A stretch of DNA of 5,664 nucleotides from Deltaproteobacteria bacterium (GTDB taxonomy: Bacteria > Desulfobacterota > Syntrophia > Syntrophales > UBA2210), in the NCBI GenBank assembly GCA_016935935.1, contig JAFGPZ010000257.1, positions 1-5,664 of the forward strand. Reading direction: 5' to 3'. Both the position numbers and the translations under genes were made by a program. This document shows, in pieces, positions 1 to 5,664 of this stretch; the first letter of the stretch is position 1; each line of letters starts with the position of its first letter. A model generated the notes under the pieces. That model ran no database searches and was not told where the DNA came from. It worked only from the letters and a program-made list of their open reading frames with translations.

Positions 1-1038
1 AAGATGATTCAAGCTGCGAAGAAGTATGGCCGTATCATGCAGGCGGGCACGCAATATCGTAGCGATGAGGGTCTGGCCCAGGCGGTCGATTACGTGCAGA
101 GCGGCAAACTCGGCAAGATTCTTCGCGCGCATGTGCCGTGGTATGAGTTGCGGCCCGGTATTGGCCGCGTGACGGCGTATACCCCGGACTGGCTGGATTA
201 TGATCTTTACTGCGGGCCCGCCGAACTCAAGCCACTGCGACGTAAAAAACTACATTATGATTGGCATTGGCTGTGGTCTACAGGTACGGGCGATCTGGGC
301 AACAGCGGTATTCACGCGTTCGATTTCTGTCGGTGGATGATGGGCTATAAAACGCTGCCGCCGCGTGCGATATGTGTCGGTGGACGATTTGGGGTTGATG
401 ATGTAGCCGAGACACCGAACACACAATTAACGCTGCTGGATTATGATGATGCACCAATTGTGATTGAGGACCGTAACTTGGGCGACAGGAAAGGTTCGAG
501 GAATCTCGATCATGTACTTGGTGTGCGTGAAGGAGTGATTGTCTATTGCGAGGGCGGCTACTTCGCGGGTCTGCGTGCGGGTGGTTGGGTTTATGATAAC
601 GACGGCAAGAAAATCAAGCAGTTTGTCGGCGGTGGTGGGGGCAATCATACGGCGAACTTCATCGAGGCCGTTCGCCGACGTGATGCTTCGATCCTCAAGG
701 CGCCGATTAAACAGGGCCATATTTCGTCTGCATGTTGTCATCTGGGCAATATTTCATACCGTCTAGGTGCATCGGTCACGCCGGATCGGATCAAGGCGGA
801 ATTCAAGAACAGTAATCTGGCGGGCCGGATATTCGACAGCATCACTGATCATCTCAAGGCTAATGAAGTCGATCTCCGACAGAATCCCTTGAACCTCGGT
901 CCCTGGTTGACAGTAGATATGGCTTCGGAAAAAATCTTCAAAGCAACCGGCCCTAAAGAATCTTTAATTACAGCGGAAGCTAACCGACTTGTCCGTGGAT
1001 CCTATCGCCATCCTTTTATTATCCCGGAAATCGTGTAG
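1..1038 (+). CDS. Gfo/Idh/MocA family oxidoreductase, 5'-truncated by window edge
   Basis: The reading frame is open from base 1 (an AAG codon precedes the first ATG at 4), so the true start lies upstream and the internal ATG at 4 is not the start. Missing are the N-terminal Rossmann nucleotide-binding fold and the usual EKP-type catalytic motif. What remains begins at the end of the NAD domain (QAGTQYRS, residues 13-20 counted from the ATG at 4) and continues into the alpha/beta substrate domain. Family hallmarks are GTGDLGNSGIHAFD (94-107), a HTANFIEAVRRRD-type stretch preceded by five glycines, and GHISSACCHLGNISYRLG near the C-terminus. The ending appears complete. Members oxidise or reduce sugars and cyclitols with NAD(P); some are NAD-dependent glycosidases (GH109). 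Substrate cannot be read here, and any Tat signal, common in planctomycete members, would be outside the window. The neighbouring sulfatase suggests a sugar released from a sulfated glycan. The family call is firm, the substrate unknown. Confidence 0.93.
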   Translation, partial: KMIQAAKKYGRIMQAGTQYRSDEGLAQAVDYVQSGKLGKILRAHVPWYELRPGIGRVTAYTPDWLDYDLYCGPAELKPLRRKKLHYDWHWLWSTGTGDLGNSGIHAFDFCRWMMGYKTLPPRAICVGGRFGVDDVAETPNTQLTLLDYDDAPIVIEDRNLGDRKGSRNLDHVLGVREGVIVYCEGGYFAGLRAGGWVYDNDGKKIKQFVGGGGGNHTANFIEAVRRRDASILKAPIKQGHISSACCHLGNISYRLGASVTPDRIKAEFKNSNLAGRIFDSITDHLKANEVDLRQNPLNLGPWLTVDMASEKIFKATGPKESLITAEANRLVRGSYRHPFIIPEIV

Positions 1039-1147
1039 GAATTGACTATACGAACAAAAATGCACTGTCAGGTATCCTAAACGTTTAATGCAGGTGCTGA
1101 GAAATCACTGAGGTACTCAGAGACAAAAATCAAAGGAGAAAAGTTGA
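1039..1147 (+). other. Spacer between oxidoreductase and sulfatase genes
   Basis: This 109-nt gap carries no credible gene. CTGAG occurs at 1097-1101 and 1108-1112, and the second copy pairs with CTCAG at 1116-1120 across a 3-nt loop. The hairpin is only 5 bp and has no T-run behind it, so it is not a convincing terminator. A TTGACT hexamer at 1042-1047 has no properly spaced -10 partner. The gap therefore neither proves nor excludes a separate promoter for the sulfatase gene. Confidence 0.5.
1134..1138 (+). promoter_or_regulatory. Ribosome binding site of the sulfatase gene
   Basis: AGGAG lies 9 nt before the ATG at 1148, inside AAAGGAGAA. It fixes the sulfatase start, which also yields a protein beginning directly with a Tat-type signal. 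The TTG at 1144 is out of frame. Confidence 0.8.
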
Positions 1148-2569
1148 ATGGCTTCGAACATCAGAAGAAGAGATTGTTTGAAGGTGATTGGGGCTGGTTT
1201 GACGGGAGTAGTAGTGGACGGTCTTCAAGGGCAGACATTTGCCCATGCTGAAGCCTTTGCATCCGGCGGTGAAAAGCCAAACATTATATTTATCATGGCC
1301 GATGATCTGGGGTACGCAGACCTTGGTTGCTATGGGCAGAAGCTTATCAAGACCCCGTGTGTGGACCGGATGGCAAGGGAAGGGCTGAAGTTTACGCAGT
1401 GCTACACGGGTGCTGTGGTTTGTGCGCCGAGTCGCAGTGTGCTCATGACCGGCCAGCATACGGGCCATACTCGCATTCGTGACAACAAGGGAATCAACAC
1501 ACCACCTCACGAGGGACAGAACGGGCGTATACCTCTTCGTCGGGAGGATTTCACTGTGGCTAAGCTGCTCAAGAATGTCGGCTATCGGACTGCCATCACA
1601 GGTAAATGGGGCCTCGGCGAGCCCGGTTCCACGGGCCTTCCCAACGATCACGGATTCGATGAATGGCTCGGTTATCTGAACCAGGACCACGCACCAGACT
1701 ACTTCACTGACTTTCTCTGGCGGAACAAAAAGAAACAATCCATCCCTGAAAACGCCGGTAAAAAACGTAGAGTCTATTCACACGATCTATTCACAGAGTT
1801 TGCGCTCGACTTTATTCGCGAAAACAAAAACCGTCCCTTTTTCCTCTATGTTCCCTACTGCATCCCCCATGCCAAGCTCGAAGTTCCGGACATGGAATCC
1901 TACGCCGACAAGGATTGGCCCGAGGATGCAAAGATCTTCGCCGCCATGGTCACACGTATGGACCGTGATGTCGGACGTATTCTGGATCTGGTGGATGAAC
2001 TCGGCATCGAAAAGAAGACAATTGTTTTTTTCTGTTCAGACAACGGTTCGGCCCGTGGCTGGCGTGGTCTATTCGACAGTTGCGGCCCCCTGCGTGAAAA
2101 AAAGGGAAGCGTTTATGAAGGCGGTATTCGCACACCCATGGTAGTACGCTGGCCCGGCAGGATTCCAGAGGGCAGAACGAGTAAAGCAGTCTGGTACTTT
2201 GCCGACTTTCTGCCGACATCAGCCGAACTTGCCGGTGTCAGACCACCTGAGAACATTGACGGTATTAGTGTGGCGGAGGCATTGTACTCGGTGGAACCTT
2301 CTAAAAAGCTGACGAGTAAACTTCGAAACCGATTTCTTTACTGGGAGGCCCACGGTAAGAATTTTCACCAGGCGGTGCGTCATGGCGACTGGAAAGCCGT
2401 GTATTCGAGACAAGATAAAACTCTGGAACTCTACGACCTTAGCAAGGATATTGGGGAAACGAAAAATGTTGCTACCCAGCATCCTGAGATTGTTGAGAAA
2501 ATTAAAATTTATCTAAGAACATGTCGGACCGATTCGATCCATTGGCCCTTATCTCCTTTAAGGCGATAA
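1148..2569 (+). CDS. Exported type I (formylglycine-dependent) sulfatase
   Basis: Hydrolyses sulfate esters, probably on a polysaccharide or oligosaccharide outside the cytoplasm. The 473-aa protein opens with a twin-arginine signal (RRDCLK, residues 7-12, Cys replacing the usual Phe), a hydrophobic stretch and a likely AHA cleavage site after residue 34. The alkaline phosphatase-like sulfatase fold follows: metal ligands D52-D53 in ADDLGYADLG, the formylglycine precursor C92 in CAPSR (R96), K153 in GKWGLG, H241 in IPHAKL, metal ligands D298-N299 in CSDNGS, and K319 before the YEGG block. The C-terminal subdomain ends in a LYDLSKD motif and WPL, as in full-length members. Activity requires Cys-to-formylglycine conversion by FGE or anSME, neither encoded here. 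Oddity: the usual GKWHLG His is Gly155. Class is certain. Subfamily and sulfated substrate cannot be assigned by eye. Confidence 0.96.
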   Translation: MASNIRRRDCLKVIGAGLTGVVVDGLQGQTFAHAEAFASGGEKPNIIFIMADDLGYADLGCYGQKLIKTPCVDRMAREGLKFTQCYTGAVVCAPSRSVLMTGQHTGHTRIRDNKGINTPPHEGQNGRIPLRREDFTVAKLLKNVGYRTAITGKWGLGEPGSTGLPNDHGFDEWLGYLNQDHAPDYFTDFLWRNKKKQSIPENAGKKRRVYSHDLFTEFALDFIRENKNRPFFLYVPYCIPHAKLEVPDMESYADKDWPEDAKIFAAMVTRMDRDVGRILDLVDELGIEKKTIVFFCSDNGSARGWRGLFDSCGPLREKKGSVYEGGIRTPMVVRWPGRIPEGRTSKAVWYFADFLPTSAELAGVRPPENIDGISVAEALYSVEPSKKLTSKLRNRFLYWEAHGKNFHQAVRHGDWKAVYSRQDKTLELYDLSKDIGETKNVATQHPEIVEKIKIYLRTCRTDSIHWPLSPLRR

Positions 2570-2570
2570 G
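2548..2570 (+). repeat. Hairpin covering the sulfatase stop codon
   Basis: CTTATC (2548-2553) pairs with GATAAG (2565-2570). After one T/C mismatch, CCT (2555-2557) pairs with AGG (2561-2563) around a 3-nt loop. The sulfatase TAA stop (2567-2569) sits in the 3' arm. No T-tract follows, so a Rho-independent terminator is unlikely. An mRNA-stability or processing element, or chance, are the alternatives. Confidence 0.45.
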
Positions 2571-2632
2571 ATGTGAGCCAAAAATCTGATTATAGATAAA
2601 CAGCACGTTGTGGGGGATAATCCAATTCAAAT

Positions 2633-2636
2633 GGAG
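2633..2636 (+). promoter_or_regulatory. Ribosome binding site choosing the start of the barrel protein
   Basis: GGAG lies 6 nt before the ATG at 2643 and only 3 nt before the adjacent ATG at 2640. This favours 2643 over the upstream in-frame GTG at 2610 and ATG at 2631, neither of which has a well-spaced Shine-Dalgarno sequence. The chosen start also places the basic and hydrophobic parts of the signal peptide at the expected distance. Confidence 0.65.
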
Positions 2637-2642
2637 AAAATG

Positions 2643-4676
2643 ATGTTAAACGAACCTTTTTCAATTTTAAGGAAAAATGTCATAGTATGTTATATCATTA
2701 TGCTGTTGCTGATCCATTGCGATTTTGTTTACGGATTTCATAATAATAACGCACGTATTATCTTTGATATCAATCCAAAACCTGAAAACAAGCCAGTTTT
2801 CGACTGGTTAGAAAAAGAAGATATTTGCTGGGGAATTGAGGTCCCATGGTATACTTCGGAATCGGAAGTTCGAGACCTTCACTCAAAGGGCTGGGAAGTG
2901 CTCGTGCATCTCCATGCACATCCGGAGACTCTTAAAAGACACTGGGAGTATAAAGGTCGAGAAGTTCCGGATGTCGATACTGTACTACAAAAACATATTT
3001 GTGCCGCCGATGGCCAAATGAACGAAGTTAACTGGATGATGCTCATCGAAGATGATTCATGTGGCGTTGGACACTCTCAGGAAATTTTTCAGGCAAAGCC
3101 CAAAACCCATGCCCAGGCAAAGCAACTACTTGATGAACATTTGAAAAAGGCACACTTGGTTGCAAGTTCTTATCCGGAATTATTGAAATGGGGCATATGC
3201 GGTTTTGCAACTTCGACGCATTCCTTTGCATCACATGGACTCGATTGGCTCATACTTGAACGGGCTAACGACGATGTTGATGACCTGCAGACGGGAATCG
3301 CATTTGCGCGCGGTGCGGCAAGCCAATATAGTTGCAAGTGGGGGCTGGATTTATCTTTGTGGTGGGGTGTCATCAATGGTTGTATTCAGAATCTGCCGGC
3401 ATCATTTCATAAAAGGCATTTATATATCGGATACTTCTCTGGCGCAAAGGCTTTTCGAATAGAAGGGGGCGATCTTTTCTGGGATCGCAAAAACAATCGA
3501 CTGGCCGAGCTGGCAAAGACTATTCAGGAATTTTCTGAATTCTCTAAACGATTTTCACCTGACCAACCGGACGTACCAGTCGCGATAATGCTACCTGAAG
3601 ATCACGGCTGGATGACACCGCCTTATTGGAGAATTAACAATGAGGCATGGAATTATTCACATATTCCGTATCGTCCCGGTGACAGGGGAATTGATTCATT
3701 TTTTTCTAATGCGTTTCCAGGAAGTAATTTTGCAATGCAGCCTTTTCCTTTCGGCAGCTATGACATTGACGAGCCGCCTGCCAGCCCCTTTTCTCTGTCA
3801 TGTGTGACACCTCGCTTTGCCCCTAATCCCGAAGATGTCAGAATAGCTGCGAAACCAATCTCCTTCGGCCAATTCATTGACCGCAATTCTGCGAGGGAGA
3901 AAATGAACAGGTCTTTTATTGATCCCGCGCCATATCGACCAATGGGCGATAGTCGCTGGGGTGATATTTTCGATGTACTTACTACCAAAGCAGAAACTGA
4001 AATTATGAGCCGTTATAAATTGCTTATTCTGCTCGGACAGATAAAGTTGACTGATGATTTGAAGCAAAGACTTTCGATTTATGCCCATAATGGTGGTATG
4101 GTAGTTTGCCCAGCAGGCGTAATCGGCCCCGAAGATAAGCAATTAACAGGTCTGGAAATGCAACCGGAATTCAGGGTGGCGAGAGCTTGGAGTTGGCGAA
4201 ATCAGCCAACTGTTGCCGAGTCCTTTCATTATCTGCCTGTAGAACCGGTGGATAGTTCAACTCTTATACTGGCAAAAACCGCTACTGGCAGGCCATTAAT
4301 TACACAAAACCAACTGGGTAAGGGCTATATTTATACCTGCACCGTGCCATGGTATGAAGGGCCATTGGGCCAATTTGTCGGTACAGCTCTTCGAATGATG
4401 AATAATATAATTGGGCCAATTCAGCCAGTGATTGTCGAGGGTTTGCCCGTTGAGTGGGTGAGTACACAAGGGCCTAATAGGAGAACTGTATTAGTCGCAA
4501 ATCACAGTGAACAAAAATGGAAAGGATTTGTAACAGTCAGAGAAATTCCAATAGACTCTAATAAATGTGTCGATCTAATAACCGGCAGCGTATTGTCTTT
4601 CCAGATCGAAAACAATAGCGCCAGGATACAAATAGAAATCCCGCCCTTTGATGTTCGCATCTTACGTTGGGAATAA
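2643..4676 (+). CDS. Secreted putative glycosidase-like protein, family unassigned
   Basis: Complete 677-aa protein. Residues 1-31 form a Sec signal peptide: basic LRK (9-11), then a hydrophobic core up to a likely cut after FVYG (28-31); LIHC (23-26) is not a proper lipobox. Residues about 37-290 read as a (beta/alpha) barrel, with strands followed by acidic or aromatic residues: VLVHLHAH (86-93), LIEDD (E136-D138), LILERAND (E206), LSLWWG (W240-W241) and FRIEGGD (E274, D277). Glutamates at strand ends fit a retaining glycosidase of the clan GH-A type. A linker rich in Pro and aromatic residues follows. A second alpha/beta domain starts near RYKLLILLG (457-465) and continues through a GKG turn (559-561), resembling the glutamine-amidotransferase-like domain of GH42-type beta-galactosidases. 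A short beta-rich C-terminus ends the protein. No CAZy family could be named; fold and role are inference. The sulfatase next door suggests a shared glycan. Confidence 0.72.
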   Translation: MLNEPFSILRKNVIVCYIIMLLLIHCDFVYGFHNNNARIIFDINPKPENKPVFDWLEKEDICWGIEVPWYTSESEVRDLHSKGWEVLVHLHAHPETLKRHWEYKGREVPDVDTVLQKHICAADGQMNEVNWMMLIEDDSCGVGHSQEIFQAKPKTHAQAKQLLDEHLKKAHLVASSYPELLKWGICGFATSTHSFASHGLDWLILERANDDVDDLQTGIAFARGAASQYSCKWGLDLSLWWGVINGCIQNLPASFHKRHLYIGYFSGAKAFRIEGGDLFWDRKNNRLAELAKTIQEFSEFSKRFSPDQPDVPVAIMLPEDHGWMTPPYWRINNEAWNYSHIPYRPGDRGIDSFFSNAFPGSNFAMQPFPFGSYDIDEPPASPFSLSCVTPRFAPNPEDVRIAAKPISFGQFIDRNSAREKMNRSFIDPAPYRPMGDSRWGDIFDVLTTKAETEIMSRYKLLILLGQIKLTDDLKQRLSIYAHNGGMVVCPAGVIGPEDKQLTGLEMQPEFRVARAWSWRNQPTVAESFHYLPVEPVDSSTLILAKTATGRPLITQNQLGKGYIYTCTVPWYEGPLGQFVGTALRMMNNIIGPIQPVIVEGLPVEWVSTQGPNRRTVLVANHSEQKWKGFVTVREIPIDSNKCVDLITGSVLSFQIENNSARIQIEIPPFDVRILRWE

Positions 4677-4724
4677 ATTTATATCCGTCCTTTAGTTATT
4701 TCTCAGTAAATGAAAATTTTTGAC

Positions 4725-4728
4725 AGGA
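4725..4728 (+). promoter_or_regulatory. Ribosome binding site in front of the signal-peptide stub
   Basis: AGGA lies 8 nt before the ATG at 4737. A good site in front of a 25-codon frame implies that the start once served a longer secreted protein. It overlaps a TTGACA hexamer (4720-4725) that has no -10 partner. Confidence 0.55.
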
Positions 4729-4736
4729 ATTAGTAC

Positions 4737-4814
4737 ATGAGAAAAAATTTTGTTATTTCCGTAATTGTTTGGACTTTTATATTCGGGTCGTATGCTGATG
4801 CTAAGCTGAATTGA
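4737..4814 (+). pseudogene. 5' stub of a decayed secreted-protein gene (signal peptide only)
   Basis: A 25-codon frame too short for ordinary gene calling. It encodes a textbook signal peptide: MRK basic start, hydrophobic core VISVIVWTFIFG, then a small-residue region SYADA, and stops at TGA (4812-4814). Its Shine-Dalgarno site is good and it begins 60 nt after the barrel gene, as a normal operon member would. There is no mature protein. The conserved-looking fragment that starts about 25-40 nt further on is in a different frame (4853 versus 4737 differ by 2 mod 3). The simplest reading is that an internal deletion removed the body of one secreted-protein gene, leaving this 5' end and the 3' end at 4853-5575. 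A real small exported peptide is possible but less likely. Confidence 0.6.
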
Positions 4815-4852
4815 ATAATATGTGAACAGTTGCATAACTCTATGCCGAAAGA

Positions 4853-5575
4853 ATGGTTATCCGTTCAGAGGTAAGTTACTTCGAAGACACCTCGCAAGCG
4901 ACGTTTGCTCGTGTGCGGATCGAAAACCTGGATGGTTTGCCGGTGTTATATGAAAGGGAATTTATATTCGTGAAAAACCGCTTTCTGGCTACCCGAGAGA
5001 TTGTCACTTTTGAGGAAAGCTTTCAGGCTCGTGTCGCTCCGTTGTGGAATACACAGAACATTGGACCACAAATAGGAAGTCATTGGGCAAATACTTTTAT
5101 CAGTACGCCAGTTGGGGATAATGGCAACCGCAGCATGAAAATGCCTCCTGTGGATCTTCTTGTCTGGTTTGCCCCGAGTAAAGACTGTCGTCTACAAGTA
5201 GTGGATCGTTTCATCTCCGATCCACGCACGCGCGACTGTCCAACCCAAATACGCTATATGTGGGAAGGAATGACTCAAATCGGACAAAAACTTGCATTCA
5301 CTCAAGTCTACTATCCTCATCTCCCATACCGGCCTCGCGCTTCGAGCAATAATCCCAATCCTGGCCTCAAGGCAGTATATGCTGATGGTATGCAGGCTAC
5401 GGCTGGTGCAGGGGCTATTACTATCCTGCAGGACGATGTAGAGGTTAGTGTTCTGCAATTCGAATTTGAGCCTGGGCAGACCGAATACGTAGTATTCAAT
5501 CCCAAGAGAAAACGCCTTAACATTGACTCAATAGAAATCCAGCAAGCTTATACGTATCAGAAAGCTGAAAGATAA
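4853..5575 (+). CDS. Conserved-looking 240-aa fragment, probably C-terminal remnant of a secreted protein
   Basis: The frame from the ATG at 4853 gives 240 aa and stays open upstream to 4838 (the preceding TAA is at 4835-4837), so protein-like sequence probably precedes the ATG. No Shine-Dalgarno site or signal peptide is present, which argues that this is not an intact start. The protein is beta-rich and aromatic: YFEDTSQATFARVRIENL (residues 9-26), a VLYEREFIFVKNRFLATRE block, WNTQNIGPQIGSHWANTF, LLVWFAPSKDCRLQVVDR, then FTQVYYPHLPYRP and a final VLQFEFEPGQTEYVVFNP. It reads like one beta-sandwich of the sort found at the C-terminus of heparinase II/III-type lyases and other secreted carbohydrate-active enzymes. 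That resemblance is an impression, not a match. It follows a signal-peptide stub in another frame, suggesting one deleted gene. Codons remain uninterrupted, so decay would be recent, or the fragment is still made. Confidence 0.6.
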   Translation: MVIRSEVSYFEDTSQATFARVRIENLDGLPVLYEREFIFVKNRFLATREIVTFEESFQARVAPLWNTQNIGPQIGSHWANTFISTPVGDNGNRSMKMPPVDLLVWFAPSKDCRLQVVDRFISDPRTRDCPTQIRYMWEGMTQIGQKLAFTQVYYPHLPYRPRASSNNPNPGLKAVYADGMQATAGAGAITILQDDVEVSVLQFEFEPGQTEYVVFNPKRKRLNIDSIEIQQAYTYQKAER

Positions 5576-5599
5576 ATTTATAACTAAACTTTTGCATTT

Positions 5600-5625
5600 T
5601 TAAGGTAAAGCCAATTGAACCTTAA
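5600..5625 (+). repeat. Inverted repeat downstream of the remnant
   Basis: TTAAGGT (5600-5606) and ACCTTAA (5619-5625) are perfect 7-bp inverted arms separated by 12 nt containing the palindrome CAATTG (5612-5617). The stem is AT-rich and no T-run follows, so it is a poor terminator. It could be an operator-like dyad in front of the next gene, or chance. Confidence 0.35.
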
Positions 5626-5664
5626 TACGTTGAAAATTCCATCCATCATCCTCGATACGTTCGA
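5615..5664 (+). CDS. Possible start of a further gene, cut by window end
   Basis: A TTG at 5615 opens a frame that continues to the window edge (LNLNTLKIPSIILDTF). AAGG (5602-5605) lies 9 nt before it as a possible ribosome binding site, and the upstream in-frame stop is TAA at 5606-5608. A second TTG at 5630 is an alternative start. Seventeen codons with a rare start codon are weak evidence, and no function can be suggested. The rest of 5576-5664 holds only the inverted repeat. Confidence 0.22.
   Translation, partial: MNLNTLKIPSIILDTF

Noticed and set aside
629..643. G-rich run (GGCGGTGGTGGGGG) as a possible quadruplex or repeat
   Set aside because: It encodes a run of glycines just before the conserved NHTANFIEAV segment of the oxidoreductase, so coding explains it; there are not four separated G-tracts.
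1042..1078. TTGACT and TATCCT as a promoter for the sulfatase gene
   Set aside because: The spacing between the hexamers is about 25 nt, far from the usual 16-18 nt.
1130..1738. 202-codon open frame on the - strand
   Set aside because: It lies opposite the sulfatase motif region, has no recognisable domain, and the + strand frame accounts for the sequence with catalytic motifs.
2610..2642. Upstream in-frame GTG start (2610) for the barrel protein
   Set aside because: It would add 11 residues ahead of the signal peptide. The GGAG 6 nt before the ATG at 2643 is a better initiation context.
2718..2724. Lipobox reading of LIHC in the barrel protein signal peptide
   Set aside because: His before the Cys does not fit the lipobox, where a small residue is required; an ordinary Sec signal is more likely.
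3798..4142. 114-codon open frame on the - strand
   Set aside because: It is antisense to the barrel gene, shows no domain features and no convincing ribosome binding site, and is best explained as a shadow frame.
4720..4748. Perfect TTGACA hexamer as a -35 box
   Set aside because: No -10-like hexamer occurs at about 17 nt spacing; it overlaps the ribosome binding site region just before the ATG at 4737 and the area is generally AT-rich.

Overview
The window looks like part of a polysaccharide-degradation locus from a member of the PVC superphylum, most likely Planctomycetota; a Lentisphaerota or Kiritimatiellota relative is possible. This rests on gene content and wording: a Gfo/Idh/MocA oxidoreductase with a C-terminal half of the kind abundant in planctomycetes, a Tat-exported type I sulfatase, a large secreted barrel protein of unassigned family, and a remnant of another secreted protein. 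No rRNA or other phylogenetic marker is present, so the assignment is inference.

Layout, all on the + strand: 1-1038 is the 3' part of a Gfo/Idh/MocA oxidoreductase whose NAD-binding N-terminus lies upstream of the window. 1039-1147 is a spacer with a good ribosome binding site at its end. 1148-2569 is a complete formylglycine-type sulfatase. A hairpin covers its stop codon (2548-2570). 2643-4676 is a complete secreted protein of 677 aa that reads like a (beta/alpha)-barrel glycosidase followed by a glutamine-amidotransferase-like fold, as in some beta-galactosidases; its family is not recognised. 4737-4814 is a ribosome binding site-equipped signal-peptide stub that stops after 25 codons, followed in another frame by a conserved-looking 240-codon fragment (4853-5575) without its own ribosome binding site. 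Together these look like one secreted-protein gene that lost most of its middle. 5576-5664 holds an inverted repeat and perhaps the first codons of a further gene.

Read together, the sulfatase would remove sulfate esters from an exported glycan, the barrel protein would act on the desulfated sugar chain or an oligosaccharide, and the oxidoreductase would handle a released sugar in the cytoplasm. Short same-strand gaps (109, 73 and 60 nt) and the absence of a convincing terminator or promoter between genes are compatible with one transcript. No mobile element, tRNA, rRNA or CRISPR array was seen. The points most worth following are the unassigned barrel protein, the sulfatase's altered active-site motif and the decayed fourth gene.
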